Assembly: GCF_003952365.1 (NCBI RefSeq)
Contig: NZ_CP034443.1
Span: 3,837,001-3,901,000 of the forward strand
Length of the DNA: 64,000 nucleotides
Reading direction: 5' to 3'
Source: Mesorhizobium sp. M9A.F.Ca.ET.002.03.1.2
Lineage (GTDB): Bacteria > Pseudomonadota > Alphaproteobacteria > Rhizobiales > Rhizobiaceae
Numbering within the stretch: position 1 is the stretch's first letter; every line of letters begins with the position of its first letter. Positions 57,344 through 64,000 of the stretch are shown one piece after another. Below the pieces are notes generated by a model. It saw nothing but the letters and a program-made list of their open reading frames with translations. It was not told the origin of the DNA and did no database searches. A program made the translations under genes and the position numbers.

Positions 57344-57375
57344 ATGGCCGGGGCGGACCCGGCCATTTTCGTTTT
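57344..57375 (+). terminator. Rho-independent terminator after the binding-protein gene
   Basis: ATGGCCGGG / CCCGGCCAT, a nine-base perfect stem with a five-base loop, then TTTCGTTTT. Confidence 0.9.
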
Positions 57376-57427
57376 GGCATGCGTTTGTGGTGTTTTCGAC
57401 ATCGCCTTGCCGATGAAGGAACGGCGT

Positions 57428-59392
57428 TCAGCCGCGGGCTTCCTCGGCAAAACGCACCAGCACCGTCCCGTCGGTGACCTGCGCGCCTTCGGCCGCGATC
57501 TCGGCGATCGTCCCGTCATGGGTGGCGGAAATCGTGTGTTCCATCTTCATCGCTTCCAGGATCAGCAGCGGCTGCCCCTTGATGACGGCCTCGCCTCTCG
57601 CCACGCGCACCTGCTTGACCAGACCCGGCATTGGCGCGCGCAGGCTATCTGAGCCGGCGGCGATTTCGTCGGCTCTCGCCAGCGGATCGGGCACGGCGAA
57701 ATTGTAACCGACGGCGCCTTCGAACACGGTGACGTGGCCTGGCCAGCGGGCGAGGCGAGGGGCGACGCGAAGATCATGCGGATTGGCGCCGTCATAAGGT
57801 GCGTCCAGCGCCACTTGGAAGCGGCCATCCGGCCGTACCGACACAAGCGCGAGAATGTCCTCCTCGCCGTAACGCAGCCGCGTGCGCCGCGCGGTCGCGT
57901 GGAAATGCGCATAGCCGGCAAGCGACGACCATGGGTCGTCGGACGGCGCCCGAACCCCGGCGCCGGATGCCGCAAGCGCGGCTGCGGCGACGGTCTCGTT
58001 GCTCGGTGGCGGGACCGCGGTCAACGCTTGCTGATGCCTGCCGATCAGACCGGTATCGACATCGCCTGCCGAAAAATCCGCGTCAGCGGCAAGCGCAGCG
58101 AGAAAGGCGGTGTTAACGGTCGAGCCGGCGATCTCGGTCTGCGAAAGGGCTGCGCGCAGCGCCTCGAGCGCCGCCTGCCTGTCCTTGCCATGCACGACCA
58201 GCTTGGCGATCATCGGGTCGTAGAAGGGCGAGATGGCATCACCAGCCCGCACGCCGGTCTCGATCCGCATGCTGGCGCCCTCGGGCCCGCTATCCGGAAA
58301 CTGCAGGTGATGCAGCGTGCCCGTCGCCGGCAAAAAACCCTTTGCCGCGTCCTCGGCATAGATGCGCGCCTCGAAGGCGTGGCCGGAGAGCGCAATTTCG
58401 CTCTGCGTCTTCGGCAGCTTTTCGCCGGAGGCCACCCGCAATTGCCATTCGACCAGGTCGATGCCGGTGACCATTTCGGTGACGGGGTGCTCGACCTGCA
58501 GGCGGGTGTTCATTTCCATAAACCAGAAGCGGTCGGCCTTCAGCCCTTGCGAGGCATCGACGATGAACTCGATCGTGCCGGCGCCGCAATAGTGGATCGC
58601 CTTGGCGGCCTTCACCGCCGCCTCCGTCATCGCCTTGCGTAATGCCGGCGTCATGCCGGGGGCGGGGGCTTCCTCGATCACCTTCTGGTGGCGGCGCTGC
58701 GCCGAGCAGTCGCGTTCGTAGAGATGCACGACATTGCCGACATTGTCGCCGAACACCTGAACCTCGATGTGGCGCGGCTTGTCGATATATTTCTCGACCA
58801 GCACGCGGTCGTCGCCAAAAGCGGCCTTCGCCTCGCGCCGCGCCCCCGACAGCGCCTCGGAAAAGTCGTCGGGATGGTCGACGCGCCGCATGCCCTTGCC
58901 ACCGCCGCCGGCGCGCGCCTTGATCAGTACGGGATAGCCAATCTCGCGTGCCTTGGAGGCGAGCAGCACGATCTCCTGCGCCTCGCCGTGATAGCCCGGC
59001 ACGACCGGCACGCCGGCCTTCTCCATCAGCCGCTTGGCCGCGTCCTTCAGGCCCATGGCGCGGATCGAGGCGGCCGACGGGCCGATGAAGACGAGCCCCG
59101 CCGCTGTCACCTGGTCGACGAAATCAGGGTTTTCCGACAGAAAACCGTAGCCGGGATGGATGGCTTCCGCGCCTGTTGCCAAAGCCGCGGCGACGATCTT
59201 GTCGCCGCGCAGATAGCTTTCGCCGACAGGCGAGGCGCCAATATACACCGCCTCGTCAGCCATCTCGACATGCAAGGCCCCGGCGTCGGCGTCGGAATAG
59301 ACGGCGACCGTGCGCACACCCAATTTGCGTGCCGTGCGGATCACCCGGCAAGCAATCTCACCGCGATTGGCGATCAGGATCTTGGCGAACAT
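57428..59392 (-). CDS. mccA: Methylcrotonoyl-CoA carboxylase, biotin carboxylase/biotin carrier subunit
   Basis: The 654-residue protein has a biotin carboxylase domain (ILIANRGEIACRVIRTA, ATP-grasp GGGGKGMRRV, then MNTRLQVEHPVTE) and a C-terminal biotinyl domain with EAMKMEH, biotin on Lys616. With MccB it carboxylates 3-methylcrotonyl-CoA, the second committed step of leucine breakdown after isovaleryl-CoA dehydrogenase. The length and the ivd-mccB neighbours favour MCC over propionyl- or geranyl-CoA carboxylase. GGAGG precedes the start. It is last in the minus-strand cluster. Confidence 0.92.
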   Translation of the reverse strand: MFAKILIANRGEIACRVIRTARKLGVRTVAVYSDADAGALHVEMADEAVYIGASPVGESYLRGDKIVAAALATGAEAIHPGYGFLSENPDFVDQVTAAGLVFIGPSAASIRAMGLKDAAKRLMEKAGVPVVPGYHGEAQEIVLLASKAREIGYPVLIKARAGGGGKGMRRVDHPDDFSEALSGARREAKAAFGDDRVLVEKYIDKPRHIEVQVFGDNVGNVVHLYERDCSAQRRHQKVIEEAPAPGMTPALRKAMTEAAVKAAKAIHYCGAGTIEFIVDASQGLKADRFWFMEMNTRLQVEHPVTEMVTGIDLVEWQLRVASGEKLPKTQSEIALSGHAFEARIYAEDAAKGFLPATGTLHHLQFPDSGPEGASMRIETGVRAGDAISPFYDPMIAKLVVHGKDRQAALEALRAALSQTEIAGSTVNTAFLAALAADADFSAGDVDTGLIGRHQQALTAVPPPSNETVAAAALAASGAGVRAPSDDPWSSLAGYAHFHATARRTRLRYGEEDILALVSVRPDGRFQVALDAPYDGANPHDLRVAPRLARWPGHVTVFEGAVGYNFAVPDPLARADEIAAGSDSLRAPMPGLVKQVRVARGEAVIKGQPLLILEAMKMEHTISATHDGTIAEIAAEGAQVTDGTVLVRFAEEARG

Positions 59393-59477
59393 ACAGCCTC
59401 CGCAGCCAGGGTTTGCGACGGACGACGTGGTTGTTTCTTCGCGCTCCCGCTGTCCCGCCTAACTGGCAGGCGCCCGT

Positions 59478-59855
59478 CTATTTCGAGGCGGCTATACCGC
59501 AGCCCCCGCTTGCGGTCTTGACCTTGTACTTTTTGACGCCGGCCTGACAGGACTGCAGGGCCAGATCTTCCGCGGCCTTCTTGGAGGGCGCGTTCAGCCG
59601 CGCGCTGCAAATGACGTACAAATCGACCACGCGCGAATAGAAGGTCGTTGCATAGGCGGAATGCCCGCTGGCCGCCACATAGGCTTTGTAGGCCTTCGGG
59701 CAGTCTCCCGTCGAACCCGGCGGAAAATGGACTGCGAAACGGCTGTCGCCCTTGTTCCCCGCCAGTGATTCCGCCGCGCCGATGCCTGGGACAGCTAATA
59801 TAAGCAGTCCCGCAAGTACAGACACAGTTGTTTTCTGAAAAAGTTGCAGTCTCAT
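59478..59855 (-). CDS. Secreted protein of unknown function inside the mcc cluster
   Basis: From ATG 59855 the protein has 125 residues with a signal peptide (residues 1-28, GIGAAES). The mature part has four cysteines (GDCPKAYKAYVAASG, VICSARLNAPSKKAAEDLALQSCQAGVKK in part, GGCGIAASK) in a pattern like small periplasmic DUF4189-type domains, AEDLAL-SC being suggestive. No function is known. It lies between the macrodomain gene and mccA, with gaps of 105 and 85 bases, so it may not belong to the operon functionally. A TTG 45 bases upstream is a less likely start. Confidence 0.65.
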   Translation of the reverse strand: MRLQLFQKTTVSVLAGLLILAVPGIGAAESLAGNKGDSRFAVHFPPGSTGDCPKAYKAYVAASGHSAYATTFYSRVVDLYVICSARLNAPSKKAAEDLALQSCQAGVKKYKVKTASGGCGIAASK

Positions 59856-59960
59856 CTTCGCCCAATCCCCATTGGTATTTACAAGGAGCAATAGACGCAA
59901 TTTTTCCGTGTGGCCAGTTCAATGATTGAAAATGAGTCTGAAAGGTGTGGATGGGCTCTC

Positions 59961-60503
59961 TCATCGGTGCGGACCACGCTCCGCCAGGCGCAGTAACGCC
60001 TGTTGATATAGTTCCGCCATCTGCTGGTCGAAGCAGCAGAAAACGACGGTTTCCGGAACCGCGTTCTGGCCGATAAAGGCGCTCACGGTGCCGACGGCGA
60101 TCTGCGTCGCCTGGTCCTTTGGATATCGGTATACACCGGTCGAGATCGCCGGAAATGCCACTGTCCGGCAATCCTTGGCGGCGGCGAGTTCGAGCGACCG
60201 GCGATAACAGGAAGCGAGCAGCTCCGCTTCGTCTTTATCACCGCCTTGCCAGACGGGGCCGACTGTGTGGATGATGTGGCGTGCCGGCAGTCTGTAGCCC
60301 TTGGTGAGTTTTGCGTCGCCGACCTTGCAGCCATTCAGCATCCGGCATTCGAACTCAAGTTCGGGGCCGGCCGCCCGGTGAATGGCGCCATCGACACCAC
60401 CGCCGCCGAGCAGCGAGGTGTTGGCGGCGTTGACGATGGCATCGACCACCAGCTTCGTGATGTCGCCGATGTGAAGGCGAATCCTCTGATCGATTTCGCT
60501 CAT
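59961..60503 (-). CDS. Macrodomain protein (O-acetyl-ADP-ribose deacetylase, YmdB-like)
   Basis: From ATG 60503 the protein has 180 residues and is a single macrodomain: [47 protein letters not shown] and [12 protein letters not shown], which match the ADP-ribose pocket and active site of YmdB/MacroD-type hydrolases. These remove acetyl from O-acetyl-ADP-ribose or ADP-ribose from protein. Its ATG begins one base after the mccB TGA (TGAGATG), so it is translated as part of the leucine catabolism operon. Why it is there is not known. Confidence 0.9.
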   Translation of the reverse strand: MSEIDQRIRLHIGDITKLVVDAIVNAANTSLLGGGGVDGAIHRAAGPELEFECRMLNGCKVGDAKLTKGYRLPARHIIHTVGPVWQGGDKDEAELLASCYRRSLELAAAKDCRTVAFPAISTGVYRYPKDQATQIAVGTVSAFIGQNAVPETVVFCCFDQQMAELYQQALLRLAERGPHR

Positions 60504-60504
60504 C

Positions 60505-62112
60505 TCACATCCTGAACACGCCGAATCGCGTCTCTTCGACCTCAGCATTGAGCGCGGCTGACAAGCTGAGCGCCAGCACCTCACGCGTTTTGGCCGGGTC
60601 GATGATGCCGTCGTCCCAGAGTCGCGCTGAGGAATAGAGCGGGTGGCCCTCATGCTCGTATTTCATCAGGATCGGCTTCTTGAATTTCGCCTCCTCCTCG
60701 GCGCTCCATTCTCCGCCTTTGCGCTCGATCCCCTCGCGCTTGACGACGGCCAGCACGGTGGCCGCCTGCTCGCCGCCCATCACCGAAATGCGGGCATTCG
60801 GCCACATCCACAGGAAGCGGGGCGAATAGGCGCGTCCGCACATGCCGTAATTGCCGGCGCCGAACGAGCCGCCGATGATCATGGTTACCTTCGGCACACG
60901 AGCCGTGGCGACCGCCATCACCAGCTTGGCGCCGTCCTTGGCGATGCCGCCTGCCTCGTATTTTCGTCCCACCATGAAACCGGTGATGTTCTGCAGGAAG
61001 ACCAGCGGGATCTTGCGCTGGCAGCACAGCTCGATGAAATGCGCGCCCTTCAGTGCGCTTTCGGAGAACAGCACGCCGTTGTTGGCGATGATGCCGACCG
61101 GCATGCCCTGAAGATGGGCAAAGCCGGCGACCAGCGTGGTGCCGTAATTCTGCTTGAACTCGTCGAACTCGGAACCGTCGACGATGCGGGCGATCACTTC
61201 GCGCACGTCATAGGGCTGGCGCAAATCGGTCGGCACGATGCCGTAGAGCTCATCCGCCGCATGAAGCGGCGGAATCGGGTCGCGAAGTGCCAGCCCGATC
61301 TGCTTCTTTCGATTCAGGTTCTTGACGATGCGGCGCGCGATCGCCAGCGCATGCTCGTCGTCCAGCGCATAGTGGTCGGCAACGCCGGAAAGCCGCGTAT
61401 GCACATCGGCGCCGCCCAGTTCCTCCGCGCTGACATCCTCGCCGGTGGCGGCCTTCACCAGCGGCGGGCCGCCAAGGAAGATGGTCGCCTGGTTGCGCAC
61501 CATGATCGTCTCATCCGACATCGCCGGCACGTAAGCGCCGCCCGCCGTGCACGAACCCATGACGCAGGCGATCTGCGGAATGCCTGCAGCCGACATATTG
61601 GCCTGGTTGTAGAAGATGCGGCCGAAATGGTCGCGGTCGGGAAACACCTCGTCCTGGTTGGGCAAATTGGCGCCGCCGCTGTCGACCAGATAGACGCAAG
61701 GCAGCTTGTTCTGCAGCGCGATCTCCTGGGCGCGCAGATGCTTTTTCACCGTCAGCGGATAATAGGTGCCGCCCTTCACCGTGGCGTCGTTGACGACGAC
61801 CATCACTTCGGTGCCTTCGACGCGGCCGATCCCGGCGATGATGCCGGCCGCCGAAATCTCCTCGCCATACATCGACCACGCGGCGAACTGGCCGATTTCG
61901 AGGAACGGCGAGCCGGTGTCGAGCAATTGGGCGAGGCGCTCGCGCGGCAAAAGCTTGCCGCGGCTCCGGTGGCGTTCACGCGCTTCCTCCGAGCCGCCGC
62001 GCTCGACGGTTGCCGCCTTTTCCGCAATGTCTGCGACCAGCGCCCGCATGCGCTCGGCATTGGCGCGGAAGGTGTCGGAGGCGGGCGAGATCTGCGAGGT
62101 GAGGGTGGTCAT
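60505..62112 (-). CDS. mccB: Methylcrotonoyl-CoA carboxylase, carboxyltransferase subunit
   Basis: The 535-residue protein is an acyl-CoA carboxyltransferase: [21 protein letters not shown] near the start, [20 protein letters not shown], then [23 protein letters not shown] and [20 protein letters not shown]. The sequence PNQ with [13 protein letters not shown] is usual in MCC beta subunits. It moves carboxyl from biotin on MccA to 3-methylcrotonyl-CoA. It follows the DUF1444 gene by eight bases and leads into the macrodomain gene with almost no gap. Confidence 0.93.
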   Translation of the reverse strand: MTTLTSQISPASDTFRANAERMRALVADIAEKAATVERGGSEEARERHRSRGKLLPRERLAQLLDTGSPFLEIGQFAAWSMYGEEISAAGIIAGIGRVEGTEVMVVVNDATVKGGTYYPLTVKKHLRAQEIALQNKLPCVYLVDSGGANLPNQDEVFPDRDHFGRIFYNQANMSAAGIPQIACVMGSCTAGGAYVPAMSDETIMVRNQATIFLGGPPLVKAATGEDVSAEELGGADVHTRLSGVADHYALDDEHALAIARRIVKNLNRKKQIGLALRDPIPPLHAADELYGIVPTDLRQPYDVREVIARIVDGSEFDEFKQNYGTTLVAGFAHLQGMPVGIIANNGVLFSESALKGAHFIELCCQRKIPLVFLQNITGFMVGRKYEAGGIAKDGAKLVMAVATARVPKVTMIIGGSFGAGNYGMCGRAYSPRFLWMWPNARISVMGGEQAATVLAVVKREGIERKGGEWSAEEEAKFKKPILMKYEHEGHPLYSSARLWDDGIIDPAKTREVLALSLSAALNAEVEETRFGVFRM

Positions 62113-62120
62113 GTCCAGCT

Positions 62121-62996
62121 CTACACCTGCGCCAAGAGTTTGCCGTTGCGACGTTCGAAAATTTTGTCGGACAGCAGATTGAAGCCGTCCTCGAATGTAA
62201 CGTCTATCATTCGTCTGGCCGCGCTTTGGGCCTGCGAATTGCCCGCATCGAAGACGAACAGTTGATCCCGGCGTGGCAGCGCAAACAAAACATCGCCGGG
62301 AAATTGAGGTCGGATCGAAAGCCAGAACTCGTCGAGAAGAATAAGGCTTGAGGACAGCATCGTGTTGCCGTCGACATAATACAGATGAACTATACCGAGT
62401 TCATCATCAGAGACAATTTTTGGCAGCCATTTCTTCACATTGTCTAGCGCGACGCCGCGCAAATCCGAAAGCGTCCGGCCTGGGAAGTCCTTTGGCGCAA
62501 CAGGTGACAGTGAATTGGGAAGGTCGGCCATATATACGATTGCAAGTTCGCCAACCAATGGCTCCGACAACAAATCCATACCCGTCGATTTGAGTTGATC
62601 GACATACTGATGGGTCCGGACCACGGCGATAAGATTGTTTTCGCCGGCCTTGGCGAGATGCGCTTCTGCCAAGGCTCGAACAAACCGGTCAATGGCAGCT
62701 TCGGCGTCTTCGTCGGGATATGAGTTCAAGTAGCCGAACACGTTTGTAATGTCCGAGGCTACGTCCGTATCGCCAATTCTCGTATTGATCTTTGCGGGGT
62801 CCGATGGATCCGCTATGGCGCGCTCGACGCCCGGTTGCCGTTTTAGGGCGGCAATTACAAGCTCTCTGAATTCTGCAATGTCTGGAAAGCGCTGCTTCTG
62901 TGCCTCGGCGTGCCCGAGAAAGCCCGCAATTGAGGAAAACAAAGCCATCGCAAATATCCCCCGCCTTGTGACTGGATGCGCCGATGACGGAACCAT
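62121..62996 (-). CDS. DUF1444 family exported protein inserted between ivd and mccB
   Basis: The 291-residue protein has a hydrophobic N-terminal stretch ([18 protein letters not shown]) that looks like a signal peptide, and then DUF1444 features: [45 protein letters not shown] (in part), [22 protein letters not shown] and [20 protein letters not shown]1444 proteins are usually cytosolic and unknown in function, so an exported version is unusual. Its codons use more A/T than the neighbours' and there is an eight-base gap to mccB. An internal ATG at 62948 would shorten the leader. Confidence 0.75.
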   Translation of the reverse strand: MVPSSAHPVTRRGIFAMALFSSIAGFLGHAEAQKQRFPDIAEFRELVIAALKRQPGVERAIADPSDPAKINTRIGDTDVASDITNVFGYLNSYPDEDAEAAIDRFVRALAEAHLAKAGENNLIAVVRTHQYVDQLKSTGMDLLSEPLVGELAIVYMADLPNSLSPVAPKDFPGRTLSDLRGVALDNVKKWLPKIVSDDELGIVHLYYVDGNTMLSSSLILLDEFWLSIRPQFPGDVLFALPRRDQLFVFDAGNSQAQSAARRMIDVTFEDGFNLLSDKIFERRNGKLLAQV

Positions 62997-63123
62997 CTAT
63001 CGCCCCTGCTTGTCTCTCAATACTCGCAAAACTACAGCCTCCCATGAGATAGGTATTTGACGTGTCAAGCAATCCGCAGTCCTCGGGTACGTCTGGCACG
63101 CGCCTGCATCTTCTTGCCAGGCT

Positions 63124-64000
63124 TCATGTCCCCTCCGCCATGATCTCGCGCCCGATCAGCCAGCGGCGGATTTCGCTGGTGCCGGCGCCGATCTCGTAGA
63201 GCTTGGCGTCGCGCAAAAGCCGGCCGGTCGGATAGTCGTTGATATAGCCATTGCCGCCCAGCAGCTGGATGGCGTCGAGCGCCATCAGCGTCGCCTTCTC
63301 GGCGGCAAACAGCACACAGCCGGCGGCGTCCTTACGCGTCGTCTGGCCGCGGTCGCAGGCCGCGGCGACGGCGTAGACATAGGCGCGCGCGGCGCTCATC
63401 ACCGTATACATGTCGGCGAGCTTGCCCTGCACCAGCTGGAACTCGCCGATCGGCTGGCCGAACTGCTTGCGCTCGTGCACATAGGGGATTGCCACGTCGA
63501 GGCATGCCGCCATCAGGCCGATCGGGCCGCCGGCGAGCACGGCGCGCTCGTAGTCGAGGCCCGACATCAGCACTTCGACGCCGCGCCCTTCCTCGTGCAG
63601 CACATTGTCGAACGGCACCTCGACGTTCTCGAATACCAGTTCGCCGGTGTTCGAGCCGCGCATGCCGAGCTTGTCGAGTTTTTGCGCGACGGAAAATCCG
63701 GCAAAAGCCTTTTCGACGATGAAGGCGGTGATGCCGCGCGAGTGGAGCTCCGGATCGGTCTTGGCATAGACGACCAGCGTCTCGGCGTCCGGGCCGTTGG
63801 TGATCCACATCTTGGTGCCGTTGAGCACATAGCGGTCATTGCGCTTTTCAGCGCGCAGTTTAAGCGACACGACGTCGGAGCCGGCCCCGGATTCCGACAT
63901 CGCCAGCGCGCCGACCTTTTCGCCGGTGCAGAGCGCCGGCAGATATTTTTCCTTCTGCGCCGGGGTCGCCCAGCGATTGATCTGGTTGACGCAGAGATTG
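63124..64000 (-). CDS. ivd: Isovaleryl-CoA dehydrogenase, C-terminal part (cut by window end)
   Basis: The visible 292 codons run off the window upstream. The sequence is an acyl-CoA dehydrogenase close to human [19 protein letters not shown] (flavin and substrate loop), [22 protein letters not shown] with the catalytic Glu in the position used by [51 protein letters not shown] in part. It oxidises isovaleryl-CoA to 3-methylcrotonyl-CoA and passes electrons to ETF, and so to the ETF-QO encoded at 48.8 kb. It is first in the cluster ivd-DUF1444-mccB-macro-unknown-mccA. Confidence 0.93.
   Translation of the reverse strand, partial: NLCVNQINRWATPAQKEKYLPALCTGEKVGALAMSESGAGSDVVSLKLRAEKRNDRYVLNGTKMWITNGPDAETLVVYAKTDPELHSRGITAFIVEKAFAGFSVAQKLDKLGMRGSNTGELVFENVEVPFDNVLHEEGRGVEVLMSGLDYERAVLAGGPIGLMAACLDVAIPYVHERKQFGQPIGEFQLVQGKLADMYTVMSAARAYVYAVAAACDRGQTTRKDAAGCVLFAAEKATLMALDAIQLLGGNGYINDYPTGRLLRDAKLYEIGAGTSEIRRWLIGREIMAEGT

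Noticed and set aside
1..64000. CRISPR arrays, tRNA/rRNA genes, insertion sequences, riboswitches, prophage or symbiosis island
   Set aside because: No regular spaced repeats, no T-loop-like GGTTCRA with a fitting cloverleaf, no transposase or integrase and no nod/nif/fix genes were seen. The single DUF3168 gene is not enough to call a prophage.

Overview
This 64 kb window looks like ordinary chromosome of a Rhizobiales alphaproteobacterium, most likely Mesorhizobium or a close relative. The signs are a high-GC genome, a Ros/MucR regulator, rhizobial domain families (DUF5330, DUF1491, DUF2336, DUF1488), DivJ/PleC-type kinases, and a feuN-feuP-feuQ, cycHJKL, degP, two-component pair, glnE block whose order matches what I recall for Sinorhizobium and Rhizobium. 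No rRNA, tRNA, CRISPR, insertion sequence or symbiosis gene was seen. The only phage-like trace is one orphan DUF3168 tail gene.

Layout. 1-5.2 kb: 3' end of ilvE, sodB, two secreted c-type cytochromes, oligopeptidase B (minus strand). 5.3-12.6 kb: an SH3-like secreted protein, mucR, sufE, DUF5330, a DivJ-like kinase overlapping a peptidoglycan-binding membrane protein, DUF1491, DUF2336 and a small repeat-bearing protein. 12.6-16 kb: a split DUF1254/DUF1214 pair behind a class A penicillin-binding protein. 16-20 kb: a TetR regulator divergent from an MttB-family methyltransferase, then small genes (basic protein, DUF1488, DUF3168). 20-35.6 kb: feuN-feuPQ, a lipoprotein, the cytochrome c maturation operon cycHJKL, a RelE/ParE-type toxin-antitoxin pair inserted before degP, a second two-component system, glnE and a tiny EF-hand gene. 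35.6-48.5 kb: a PleC-like kinase, a membrane acyltransferase, pepN, an orphan molybdopterin hydroxylase subunit, a DMT exporter, an XRE/MmyB regulator, a family-4-like uracil-DNA glycosylase and a secreted unknown. 48.8-57.3 kb: ETF-ubiquinone oxidoreductase, DUF922, an EEP hydrolase, AMP nucleosidase, two tiny secreted or membrane proteins, DUF2147, a Sel1 protein and an orphan amino-acid binding protein. 57.4-64 kb (minus strand): leucine catabolism genes ivd, mccB and mccA, with a DUF1444 gene, a macrodomain gene and a secreted unknown between them.

How the genes connect. Two themes recur. One is envelope and cell-cycle signalling: FeuNPQ, a second EnvZ/OmpR-type pair, DivJ-like and PleC-like kinases, DegP, PBP1A and a peptidoglycan-binding protein. 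The other is respiration: the cytochromes, cycHJKL, ETF-QO, and the isovaleryl-CoA dehydrogenase that would feed electrons through ETF to ETF-QO. A perfect FNR/FixK-type box in front of cycH ties cytochrome c maturation to oxygen control. Families of palindromic intergenic repeats are scattered through the window and often abut or form the 3' ends of genes.

No spectacular new system is obvious. The best leads are the FNR/FixK box before cycH, the extra genes inside the leucine-degradation cluster, the pair of very small secreted/membrane genes near 54.2 kb, the DUF3168 relic with a coupled mini-ORF, and the repeats that supply stop codons.
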